Below are positions 42,904 through 50,920 of a stretch of DNA of 64,000 bases, one piece after another (the stretch's first letter is position 1; the number at the start of each line of letters is the position of its first letter). The translations under genes and the position numbers were made by a program. Below the pieces are notes generated by a model. The model was given only the letters and a program-made list of their open reading frames with translations. It ran no database searches and had not been told where the DNA came from. The DNA lies in NCBI RefSeq assembly GCF_000934745.1, contig NZ_KN882170.1:62001-126000 (forward strand), in the 5' to 3' direction. The stretch is from Desulfonatronum thioautotrophicum (GTDB lineage: Bacteria > Desulfobacterota > Desulfovibrionia > Desulfovibrionales > Desulfonatronaceae).

Positions 42904-45012
42904 ATGAGCAAAGCCAAAGCCATTCCACCATTGTCGACACCCACCACTTCCGGCCGGGCCAAGGGTGACCATTCCCGGTTGTCCCTGATCCGAAACATTG
43001 GAATCATCGCCCACATCGACGCCGGCAAGACCACGGTCACCGAACGCATCCTGTATTTCAGCGGAACGATTCATCGCATGGGCGAAGTCCATGACGGCAA
43101 TGCCACCATGGATTACCTGCCCGAAGAACAGCAGCGGGGCATCACCATTACCTCGGCGTGCACCACCACCCAGTGGCACGGCTACACCCTGAACATCATC
43201 GACACGCCGGGGCATGTGGACTTCACCATCGAGGTGGAGCGCAGCCTGCGCGTTCTGGACGGCGCCGTGGGCGTCTTCTGCGCCGTGGGCGGTGTCGAGC
43301 CCCAGTCTGAGACGGTCTGGCGGCAGTCGGAGAAATTTCGGGTTCCCAAGCTGGCCTTCATTAACAAATTGGACCGGCTGGGTGCGGACTTTGCGGCAGT
43401 GCTCGAGGACATGCGCACCAAACTGCGCGTCACCCCCCTGCCCCTGCAGATCCCCGTGGGCCAGGGCCAGGAATTCCAGGGCGTCATCGACCTGTTGCGG
43501 ATGCGCTTCTTGACCTTTCTGCCGGACGATGGCCCTTCCGGGGAAACCACGCAGTTCTGGCATGAGGCGGAACTGACCCCTGAACAGGCCCAGGCCGCCC
43601 AGCCCTGGCGGGACCAGACCCTGGAACGCATCGCCGAGCAGGACGACGCCCTGCTGGAAGCCTATCTCTCCGGCACCCCGCTGGATTTGGACGCCGTACA
43701 CGCCGTGATCCGCCGGATGACCCTGGAAGGGAGCATGGTCCCGGTGCTCTGCGGTGCGGCCCTGAAAAACGCCGGCATCCAGCCCCTGCTGGATGCTGTC
43801 TGCGCCTACCTGCCCTCACCGCAAGAGACGCCGCCGGTCAAAGGCGTCCATCCCCACACCCACGCCCCTGTCACGCTGACCGCGGATCCGGCCGGTCCAT
43901 TTGCCGCATTGATCTTCAAGATCACCATTGAGGCCGGCCGCCGTCTGGCCTATGCCCGGGTCTATTCCGGAACCGTGGCCGAGGGGGAGTTGGTGCGCAA
44001 TGTGTCCCAAAACCTGGATGAACGCATTGCCCATATTTACCAGATGCATGCGGAAAAGAAACAGCGCCAGGACAAGGCCCAGGCCGGGCGAATCGTTGCC
44101 TTGTCCGGCTGCAAGACCACACGGACAGGCGATACCCTGGCCGCTCTGGACAACCCGGTGCTTCTGGAACAGATCGCCGCGTACCAACCGGTCATTTCCC
44201 TGGCTCTGGAGCCCAAAACCCAGGCTGACGCGAAGAAACTCTCCGAGGTGCTCCAGCTCTTTCTGCTCCAGGATCCAACCCTGTTCCTGAATCAGGATGA
44301 GGACACCGACCAAATGATCCTCTCCGGCATGGGGGAGTTGCACCTGGACGTGGTCCTGGAGCGGATGCACCGGGAATACGGCGTTGCGCCACGGGTCGGC
44401 AACCCCCAGGTAGTCCACCAGGAGACCATTCTCCGTCCCGCCGAGGCCCGGGGCGTCTTTGAACGAGATTTGGCCAAGGTGCAGCACTTCGGCGCAGTAA
44501 ACCTCTCTGTCAGTCCCCGCAAACGCGACGTGGGCAACACCGTCCGCTGGACCATGGACACCCAGGGCTGGCCGGATGCCTGGATCAAGGCCCTGGAACA
44601 AGGTGTGGCCGACGGCCTGCAAAGCGGCGTGCTCAAGGGCTATCCGGTACAGGACGTGCTGGTGGAGATCACCAACATGGAACGTCGCGACGGGGAATCC
44701 TCGCCCATAGGCTACCAGATGGCCGCGGCCCAGGCCCTGAGGCAGGCTCTGGACGCAGCGCAGCCAGTTCTTCTGGAGCCGATCATGGCCATTGAATTGA
44801 CCGCCCCGGATGAATTTGTCGGCGACGTGATCGGCTTGTTCAACTCCAGAGGCGGGCGGGTGGACAACATGTTCGACCGGTCCGGAGCCAAGGTGATCAC
44901 CGGCATGGCCCCCATGCGGCAGCTGTTCGGGTTTTCCACGGCCCTGCGTTCCGCCTCCCAGGGCCGGGCCGGCTTTACCATGCGTTTCGCCCGTTTCGAC
45001 ACCCTGGGCTGA
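42904..45012 (+). CDS. Elongation factor G paralogue (EF-G2 type)
   Basis: 702 residues with all GTPase motifs: G1 AHIDAGKTT, G2 RGITITSA, G3 DTPGH, G4 NKLD, followed by the EF-G domains II-V. The N-terminal extension before G1 is about 35 residues, longer than in canonical FusA. It is not in a ribosomal-protein operon, so it is likely a second EF-G specialised in recycling or back-translocation, as in other bacteria with two copies. The start ATG at 42904 is preferred over one eight codons earlier; no strong ribosome site for either. Confidence 0.9.
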   Translation: MSKAKAIPPLSTPTTSGRAKGDHSRLSLIRNIGIIAHIDAGKTTVTERILYFSGTIHRMGEVHDGNATMDYLPEEQQRGITITSACTTTQWHGYTLNIIDTPGHVDFTIEVERSLRVLDGAVGVFCAVGGVEPQSETVWRQSEKFRVPKLAFINKLDRLGADFAAVLEDMRTKLRVTPLPLQIPVGQGQEFQGVIDLLRMRFLTFLPDDGPSGETTQFWHEAELTPEQAQAAQPWRDQTLERIAEQDDALLEAYLSGTPLDLDAVHAVIRRMTLEGSMVPVLCGAALKNAGIQPLLDAVCAYLPSPQETPPVKGVHPHTHAPVTLTADPAGPFAALIFKITIEAGRRLAYARVYSGTVAEGELVRNVSQNLDERIAHIYQMHAEKKQRQDKAQAGRIVALSGCKTTRTGDTLAALDNPVLLEQIAAYQPVISLALEPKTQADAKKLSEVLQLFLLQDPTLFLNQDEDTDQMILSGMGELHLDVVLERMHREYGVAPRVGNPQVVHQETILRPAEARGVFERDLAKVQHFGAVNLSVSPRKRDVGNTVRWTMDTQGWPDAWIKALEQGVADGLQSGVLKGYPVQDVLVEITNMERRDGESSPIGYQMAAAQALRQALDAAQPVLLEPIMAIELTAPDEFVGDVIGLFNSRGGRVDNMFDRSGAKVITGMAPMRQLFGFSTALRSASQGRAGFTMRFARFDTLG

Positions 45013-45023
45013 ATCCAATCTCC

Positions 45024-45590
45024 ATGCAGCCAAGACGATCCAGAGTGTGGTGGGAGAACCTGATGCGGGGGCTCCGCCATGTGTACATGAAGGTATTGCG
45101 CATCAAGTCCACCCCCCATGCCATTGCCCTGGGCATGGGCCTGGGGGTTTTCATCGGCCTGCTGCCGATCATCCCCCTGCAGTCCGTCGTTGTCCTGACC
45201 CTGGCCCTGGCCCTGCGCTGCAGCAAGCTGACCGCGCTCATCGGCACCTTGGTCACCAATCCCCTGACCATCCCCTTTTTCTACCTGACCATGCTCAAGA
45301 TTGGCCGTTTTTTTCTTCCCGACGGCCGGGGACGACTCAATCCGGACCACTGGACCATCGGTGAACTGCTGCAGGCCGGATGGCATTTCTACGCCAGCAT
45401 GCTGCTGGGCGGCTTTGTGCTGGCCCTGCCCAGTGCCGTGGCGGCCTATTTCCTGACCCTGGCCCTGACAACGGCCCACCAGAACCGCCGGGCCCGGAGG
45501 ATGGCCAGCTGCGCCCAGAGACAAAAGCACCATCATCCCGCGTCAAAACTCTCGACGCCTTCCACCGATTCAGCGATCTCCGGAAAATGA
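45024..45590 (+). CDS. DUF2062 membrane protein
   Basis: 188 residues. Residues 15-150 match the DUF2062 pattern (IKSTPHAIALGMGLGVFIGL, ALALRCSKL, NPLTIPFFYLTMLKIG) with four hydrophobic helices. The family is widespread and of unknown function, often near glycosyltransferases or RNA modification genes. Its stop overlaps the rsmA start (ATGA). C-terminal tail is basic and His/Ser rich. Confidence 0.88.
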   Translation: MQPRRSRVWWENLMRGLRHVYMKVLRIKSTPHAIALGMGLGVFIGLLPIIPLQSVVVLTLALALRCSKLTALIGTLVTNPLTIPFFYLTMLKIGRFFLPDGRGRLNPDHWTIGELLQAGWHFYASMLLGGFVLALPSAVAAYFLTLALTTAHQNRRARRMASCAQRQKHHHPASKLSTPSTDSAISGK

Positions 45591-46414
45591 TCCCCAATGC
45601 AGCCCTGGGTGCGCACCGCCCCAAGCGCAGCCTGGGCCAGAATTTTCTCCACGACCAGGGCACGGCCCGGAAAATTGCCGCGGCCCTGGAACCATCATCG
45701 GCCCACCACGTGCTGGAAATCGGACCCGGACAGGGAGCGTTGACCCGCTGGCTGCGGGATTCCGGCTGCGCCCTGCACGTCCTGGAAAAGGACGGCGAAT
45801 TGGCCGCCCGCCTCAGGGAGTGTTGGCCGGATGTCTCGGTGATCACCATGGATGCCCTGAAGTTCCACTGGCGTAAGCTCCATGGCCCCTGGCGGATCAT
45901 CGGCAACCTGCCCTACAATGTTGCCTCCCCGATCATCTGGGACCTGGTCGCCGAGACCCCGCACCTGGAACGCGGCGTGTTCATGATCCAGAAAGAGGTC
46001 GCCCAGCGCCTGGCCGCCTCGCCGGGCTCCCGCAGTTACGGAGCGCTCAGCGTCTGGGTCCAGAGCCATGTTCAGGTCCGCAACCTGTTCACCGTCGGCC
46101 CCCAGGTCTTTCACCCCCGGCCCAAGGTGGACTCCGCCGTGGTCCGCTTCACTCCCCTGCAAGACCAAAAACGCCTGCTGGATCCCGCCCCGCTGCGCTG
46201 GTTGCTGCCCCTCTGTTTTCAAAAACGCCGCAAGCAACTCAAGAACATCCTCCGACCATTCTGGGACGACACCCTCTCGGCATGGTTTCAGGAGCAGGAT
46301 TTGCGCCCGGAGTGCCGCCCGGAGAATCTGTCACCGCGCCAGTTCCAGGACTTGGCCCGTCGGCTTTTCCTTCGCCGTATTTCAGCCAACACAGCCGCTC
46401 TTCCTGATTCGTGA
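45587..46414 (+). CDS. rsmA: 16S rRNA dimethyladenosine transferase
   Basis: 275 residues. The motifs SLGQNFL, EIGPGQGALT (SAM site) and NLPYNVASPI (the N-L-P-Y catalytic motif) are all intact, and FHPRPKVDSAVV is in the expected place. It dimethylates A1518/A1519 in 16S rRNA. The ATG overlaps the previous stop. The 88-bp space to phnD carries the Pho-box-like repeat. Confidence 0.95.
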   Translation: MIPNAALGAHRPKRSLGQNFLHDQGTARKIAAALEPSSAHHVLEIGPGQGALTRWLRDSGCALHVLEKDGELAARLRECWPDVSVITMDALKFHWRKLHGPWRIIGNLPYNVASPIIWDLVAETPHLERGVFMIQKEVAQRLAASPGSRSYGALSVWVQSHVQVRNLFTVGPQVFHPRPKVDSAVVRFTPLQDQKRLLDPAPLRWLLPLCFQKRRKQLKNILRPFWDDTLSAWFQEQDLRPECRPENLSPRQFQDLARRLFLRRISANTAALPDS

Positions 46415-46441
46415 CCAAAACGCCACACAATCGAGACCATT

Positions 46442-46463
46442 CCGTCACAACCCTGGCATAAAG
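46442..46463 (+). promoter_or_regulatory. Pho-box-like direct repeat upstream of phnD
   Basis: Two 11-bp units, CCGTCACAACC (46442-46452) and CTGGCATAAAG (46453-46463). Against the PhoB consensus CTGTCATAAAN they match at about 7-8/10 and 9/10. It ends 39 bp before the phnD start, compatible with activator binding in place of a -35 element. No PhoB gene is in the window. Confidence 0.65.
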
Positions 46464-46502
46464 TGGTTCCTTTCACCCACCCCTACGTAGGAGGAACCAC
46501 TG

Positions 46503-47519
46503 ATGAATACTTGGTTGCGTTTAAATGGACTGAAAATGTTGCTGGCCGTGTTTCTGGCGGCAATGATCTCGTTGCCCGCCGTCGGCATGGCCCAGGAATG
46601 CGAGCACCGGGGCATGCTGGACCCGAGGTTCTGCGACGAGGATCGGGATCTGGTGGCGGATCCGCCCAAGGATGCAAGCCGCTTCAGGGACCCCAGCACG
46701 CTGATCTTCACCTATACCCCGGTGGAGGACCCCGCGGTCTACCGGGATTTGTTCCAGCCCTTCATGGAATATCTGGAGGAGGCCACGGGCAAACGGGTCA
46801 CCTACTACACGGTGCACTCCAATGCCGCCCAGATTGAGGCCATGCGTTCCGGACGGCTGCACGTCGGCGGCTTTTCCACCGGACCCACCGGCTTTGCCGT
46901 GAATCTGGCCGGAGCCGTTCCCTTCACCGTCAAGGGATTTCCCGACGGCCTGCAGGGCTACAACCTGATCCTGCTGGTCCGGGCCGACAGCCCCTTTCAG
47001 CAGCCTTCGGACCTGAAGGGCAAGCGCGTCGCCCATACGTCTCCGTCGTCAAACTCCGGCAATCTGGCCCCCCGGATTCTGCTGCCACCCCACGGACTCG
47101 TTCCGGAAGAAGATTACGAAGTCCTCTTTTCCGGAAAGCATGACCAGTCGGTCATGGGCGTGCTGACCGGCGATTACGATGCCGCTCCGGTGGCCTCGGA
47201 CGTTTTCGACCGCATGGTCCGCCGCGGAACGGTCAATGCCGAAGACTTCCGGATCATTTACCGCAGCGATATCTTCCCCACCTCCTCCTTTGCCTATGCC
47301 CACGACCTGCACCCGGACCTGGTGCGGCGCATCGTCGGCGCATTCCATACCTACCGGTTCAACGAGGAAATGCAGAAAGCCTTTGACGGCGCGGACCGCT
47401 TCTACCCCATCACCTACAAGAAGGACTGGGCCGTGGTTCGGCAGATCGCCGAAGGAACCGGCGTTTCCTACAGCCGTAGCGGCTTTGAACAGGAATTCTC
47501 CACGCAACTGCCGCAGTAG
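46503..47519 (+). CDS. phnD: Phosphonate/phosphite ABC transporter, substrate-binding protein
   Basis: 338 residues. A signal peptide of about 29 residues is followed by a PhnD-type periplasmic binding fold: TPVEDPAVYRDLFQPFMEYL, a ligand loop HSNAAQIEAMRSGRLHVGGF, and SPSSNSG near the second lobe. It delivers phosphonate, phosphite or hypophosphite to PhnC/PhnE. AGGAGG precedes the ATG. First gene of a four-gene operon. Which reduced-phosphorus compound is bound cannot be told; no C-P lyase or ptxD gene is in view. The extra N-terminal segment with Cys32/Cys44 is unusual. Confidence 0.87.
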   Translation: MNTWLRLNGLKMLLAVFLAAMISLPAVGMAQECEHRGMLDPRFCDEDRDLVADPPKDASRFRDPSTLIFTYTPVEDPAVYRDLFQPFMEYLEEATGKRVTYYTVHSNAAQIEAMRSGRLHVGGFSTGPTGFAVNLAGAVPFTVKGFPDGLQGYNLILLVRADSPFQQPSDLKGKRVAHTSPSSNSGNLAPRILLPPHGLVPEEDYEVLFSGKHDQSVMGVLTGDYDAAPVASDVFDRMVRRGTVNAEDFRIIYRSDIFPTSSFAYAHDLHPDLVRRIVGAFHTYRFNEEMQKAFDGADRFYPITYKKDWAVVRQIAEGTGVSYSRSGFEQEFSTQLPQ

Positions 47520-47525
47520 ACGGGT

Positions 47526-48386
47526 ATGACCACGCAATCCTCATCCGCTACGGATGAACCGCGAACCACTCCGGAGGACAGGGCGGCTCAGGCCGCCCCG
47601 TCCTCCGGGACCACCCTGGAAATCCGGAACCTCGTCAAAGCCTACACGCCCGGCAAGCCGGTCCTGAACAGCCTGAACCTCTCCCTGAACGGCAGTGGCC
47701 TGACTGCGATCATCGGCCCGTCCGGCACGGGAAAAAGTACGCTGATTCGCTGCATCAACCGGCTGGTGGAACCCACATCCGGAGAAATCCGTTTTCAGGG
47801 ACAGGATCTGGTCCGACTACGGGGCAAAGCCCTGCGCCAGGCCCGACGTCGGATCGGGATGGTCTTTCAGGAATACAACCTGGTGGAGCGACTCACGGTT
47901 CTGGAGAACGTGCTTTGCGGTCGGCTGGGCTATGTATCGGCATGGCGGGCCTGGCTGCGCCGATTTTCCCGAACAGACATCGACGCAGCCTTCAATCTGC
48001 TGGAGCATGTCGGCCTAAGCGATTTTGCACTGCAACGGGCCGACGCCCTGTCCGGGGGGCAACGCCAGCGAGTGGGCATCGCCCGGGCCGTGATGCAGGA
48101 TCCCGGTCTGCTTCTGGCTGATGAGCCCACGTCGTCTCTGGATCCCAAGACATCCGTGGAGATCATGGAACTGATGGCCGAACTGGGCCGCAGGCAATCC
48201 ATCCCGATCATTGTGAACATCCACAATGTAGCCCTGGCATCACGGTTTGCCGAGCGGATCATCGGGCTCTCCCAGGGCCACATCATCTTTGACGGACCGC
48301 CTCAGGCGATCACGGACGAAATCCTCAAGCAAATTTACGGCGGTCAGGAATGGCTCCCCCAGACCTCCTCCCCAAAAGCCTCCTGA
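47526..48386 (+). CDS. phnC: Phosphonate/phosphite ABC transporter, ATP-binding protein
   Basis: 286 residues. Walker [10 protein letters not shown] (about 68-76), the ABC signature [14 protein letters not shown], and Walker [12 protein letters not shown], with [19 protein letters not shown] as PhnC hallmark. A 30-residue Ser/Pro-rich N-terminal tail is not in most PhnC. It is 6 bp after phnD. Confidence 0.93.
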   Translation: MTTQSSSATDEPRTTPEDRAAQAAPSSGTTLEIRNLVKAYTPGKPVLNSLNLSLNGSGLTAIIGPSGTGKSTLIRCINRLVEPTSGEIRFQGQDLVRLRGKALRQARRRIGMVFQEYNLVERLTVLENVLCGRLGYVSAWRAWLRRFSRTDIDAAFNLLEHVGLSDFALQRADALSGGQRQRVGIARAVMQDPGLLLADEPTSSLDPKTSVEIMELMAELGRRQSIPIIVNIHNVALASRFAERIIGLSQGHIIFDGPPQAITDEILKQIYGGQEWLPQTSSPKAS

Positions 48387-48419
48387 GAAGCCGCAAAACC
48401 TATCCGCACCAAATTCGTC

Positions 48420-49205
48420 ATGACCAACGCCTCGCCCCGTGCAAATCCTTTCCGCACCGGATGGCCCGCCCGGATTGGATGGACCCTCCTGGCCATATAC
48501 ACCCTTTATGCCCTGTCCATCCTGGATTTCAGCTGGCCCCGGTTTATTACAGGTCTGGAAAACGGTGCCGTATTTCTGGGACGGATGTGGCCGCCTGATT
48601 TCGAGCGGTGGAGGATCATGGTCGAGGACCTGATCGAAAGCCTGCAGATCGCCGTGCTGGCTTCGGCCATTGGGGTGACCCTCTCCTTGCCCATCGGTTT
48701 TTTGGCGGCGCGCAACCTGATGCCGCCCGTGGTGACCTGGCCTGTACGCGGCTTCATCGTCCTGTGCCGCTCCTTCCATCCGGTGATCATGGCCATTTTG
48801 TTCGTCAAGGCCATCGGCTTCGGTGCCGCGGCCGGCATCGCCGCGCTGGTGGTCTTTTCCATCGGCTTTATCGCCAAGCTGTTCGCCGAGGCAGTGGAGG
48901 AAATCTCCCTGAAACAGGTGGAGGCCGTGCGCGCCACCGGGGCCTCGTTCATGAACGTGATCATCTTCGCGGTCATGCCCCAGGTATTCAGCCGATTTCT
49001 GAATTTCAGCACCTACCAGATGGAGGTCAATCTGCGGAATTCCACCATGGTCGGAATTGTCGGAGCCGGTGGCATCGGCGGCACCCTGTTCGCCGCGTTT
49101 CAACGCTTTGACTATGATTTTGTCGCGGCCATCCTCCTGACCATCATCGCGTTGATCATGGTCGGCGAATTTCTTACGGACCGGGTGAGGGCGATCTTCC
49201 AATGA
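48420..49205 (+). CDS. phnE: Phosphonate/phosphite ABC transporter, permease 1
   Basis: 261 residues with about six membrane helices. The permease EAA loop (EAVEEISLKQVEAVRATGAS) and the PhnE pattern GIVGAGGIGGTLF are present. It forms the channel with the second permease. The last four bases overlap the next start. Confidence 0.92.
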   Translation: MTNASPRANPFRTGWPARIGWTLLAIYTLYALSILDFSWPRFITGLENGAVFLGRMWPPDFERWRIMVEDLIESLQIAVLASAIGVTLSLPIGFLAARNLMPPVVTWPVRGFIVLCRSFHPVIMAILFVKAIGFGAAAGIAALVVFSIGFIAKLFAEAVEEISLKQVEAVRATGASFMNVIIFAVMPQVFSRFLNFSTYQMEVNLRNSTMVGIVGAGGIGGTLFAAFQRFDYDFVAAILLTIIALIMVGEFLTDRVRAIFQ

Positions 49206-49999
49206 CCGCCCCAGCCCATGAATGGCATCGATTCAGTCGAGGGCGTCGCTTCCTGCGGTTCGTGGTCTACCTGGTCTCCGTGGCTGCGGTGGTCTTCTCG
49301 CTGCGCACCGTGGAGATCATTCCGGAATTTCTCCTGGACGCCCCGCAACAGATGGCCGACATGCTCTCCAGGATGTGGCCGATGGACACAAGCCACTATG
49401 CCAAGGGCGTCCACCAGGCTCTGATTGAAACCATTCACGTCGCCACCCTGGGAACCATTGGCACAGTCTTTCTGGCCGTGCCCACGGCGCTGCTGGCCTC
49501 AAACCGGATCATGCCCTGGCGGGTGGTGAACACCCTGGCCAGATTGATCCTGGTCTCCTCGCGTTCCGTAAATACTCTGGTATGGGCACTGCTGTTCGTT
49601 GCCGTGTTTGGCCCGGGAGCCGTCGCCGGAACCATGGCTATTGCCTTTCGTTCCATCGGCTTCGTGGGCAAGCTGCTCTCCGAGGCCCTCGAGGAGACTT
49701 CCGCCGGTCCGGTGGAGGCCCTTCGGGCCACCGGGGCTTCCTGGCTCAGCGTGTTCACCAAAGGGTACTGGCCGCAAGTCCAGCCAGCCTTCTGGTCGAT
49801 CATCCTCTTTCGCTGGGACATCAATGTCCGTGAATCCGCTGTTCTCGGGCTGGTAGGGGCCGGCGGCATAGGCATGGCCCTGGATACGGCCATGAACCTG
49901 TTCTATTGGGACCGTGTTTCCCTCATCCTGCTCTCCATTTTTGTCGTGGTCATTCTGGTGGAAATTTTGGTCACGAGCATCCGCAAGCGCATTATCTGA
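49202..49999 (+). CDS. phnE: Phosphonate/phosphite ABC transporter, permease 2
   Basis: 265 residues. Same family as the preceding gene, with EALEETSAGPVEALRATGAS and the glycine motif LVGAGGIGMALD. Two different PhnE genes in one operon imply a heterodimeric channel, a common arrangement. ATG overlaps the previous stop. No terminator is clear after it. Confidence 0.92.
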   Translation: MTAPAHEWHRFSRGRRFLRFVVYLVSVAAVVFSLRTVEIIPEFLLDAPQQMADMLSRMWPMDTSHYAKGVHQALIETIHVATLGTIGTVFLAVPTALLASNRIMPWRVVNTLARLILVSSRSVNTLVWALLFVAVFGPGAVAGTMAIAFRSIGFVGKLLSEALEETSAGPVEALRATGASWLSVFTKGYWPQVQPAFWSIILFRWDINVRESAVLGLVGAGGIGMALDTAMNLFYWDRVSLILLSIFVVVILVEILVTSIRKRII

Positions 50000-50053
50000 T
50001 TCGACTCCTGGTCGTGTCGGCAGCCCCCCCTGCATGGACCCTCCGGATAGTAA

Positions 50054-50075
50054 CGACAAATTGTCGCATCCGCGA
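50054..50075. promoter_or_regulatory. Overlapping palindromes upstream of the DksA-like gene
   Basis: CGACAA-A-TTGTCG (50054-50066) is a perfect interrupted palindrome. Overlapping it, TGTCGC-atcc-GCGACA forms a second inverted repeat ending near 50075. Located about 62-83 bp before the ATG of the DksA-like gene, in promoter territory. Operator or hairpin; regulator unknown. Confidence 0.4.
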
Positions 50076-50136
50076 CATGCGCTCGTCACACGCTCCTGCT
50101 AAAAAGGCATGAAAACACAACCAGGAGGAAATGCGC

Positions 50137-50508
50137 ATGACCCACGATCAACTGTTCGTTTTTCGGAACTTGCTGCACGGCCTGATGGATCAGATCCGGA
50201 ACAAGGATAAAGCGACGGCCGAAGCCATTAGCGAGGTTTATCAAGCCTGCCCGGACCTGAACGACCGGGCCACCCTGGAAGCGGAACGCACCATGCTCAT
50301 CCTGCTCGGCCAACGCGAGCGCAGCCTGTTGCAGCAGATCCGCGAAGCCCTTTCCCGCATTGACGAAGGATCCTACGGGATCTGCCAGGAATGCGGCGAC
50401 TCAATTCCCAGAAAACGTCTGGAATTTCAACCCACATCCACCCTTTGCGTCCACTGCCAGCAGGACCAGGAACAGGAAGCCGCCATGAACGGATTTTCCT
50501 GGGCCTGA
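50137..50508 (+). CDS. DksA/TraR-type C4 zinc finger protein
   Basis: 123 residues. The helical hairpin N-terminal part is followed by the zinc finger C-Q-E-C ... C-V-H-C with GSYGICQECGDSIPRKRLE between. It modulates RNA polymerase through the secondary channel and often acts with ppGpp. The hairpin tip acidic residues seem to be replaced (CPDLNDRAT), so activity may differ from E. coli DksA. AGGAGG is eight bases before the ATG at 50137; the ATG at 50131 is too close to it. Confidence 0.87.
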   Translation: MTHDQLFVFRNLLHGLMDQIRNKDKATAEAISEVYQACPDLNDRATLEAERTMLILLGQRERSLLQQIREALSRIDEGSYGICQECGDSIPRKRLEFQPTSTLCVHCQQDQEQEAAMNGFSWA

Positions 50509-50920
50509 CATTGCGCAGGCCATTTAAAACCAACACCAAAATCGAAAAAACATTCTCTGCCAAACCCGAACATCCTCAGCATCATTCACGGGCTGTATTT
50601 CGACAGAGAAGGCACCCTAATCCGACCATCATGCCGCTGGTGGTAATGCTGCCACCAGTGATACTACCAGCGGCACCTTTCAGTCCGCTTTCAGCCCAAT
50701 TTGATCATTGCCAAAAAGTTTCCTCCATGGATTTCTCCGTGTTGAGCTGACCCGCATCCAAAATGCTCACACAAAGCCCAAGAGATCAAAGCTCACCTGG
50801 ACTAAATTTCGCATACCTCCAAAATTTACACATTGATCAACCCGCTCACATTCAACACGCATCCCTGAACAACTGGGAAATGGTTTTCCGTTGTCGTCGT
50901 ATATCCCGTTACCCGTATTC
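50509..50920. terminator. Gene-free stretch with 13-bp stem-loop at 50633-50674
   Basis: 412 bp between convergent genes. The stem has arms GCCGCTGGTGGTA (50633-50645) and TACTACCAGCGGC (50662-50674), pairing over 13 positions with one G-U. No strong T-run follows, so it is a probable but unproven terminator for the convergent pair. The remaining sequence is AT-rich with no evident gene or repeat. Confidence 0.5.

Noticed and set aside
43816-45033. A 405-codon minus-strand open frame within the EF-G paralogue
   Set aside because: No domain, no ribosome site, and the plus strand is unmistakably EF-G.
46415-49999. C-P lyase locus
   Set aside because: Only the transporter genes are present; no phnGHIJKLM gene is in the window.
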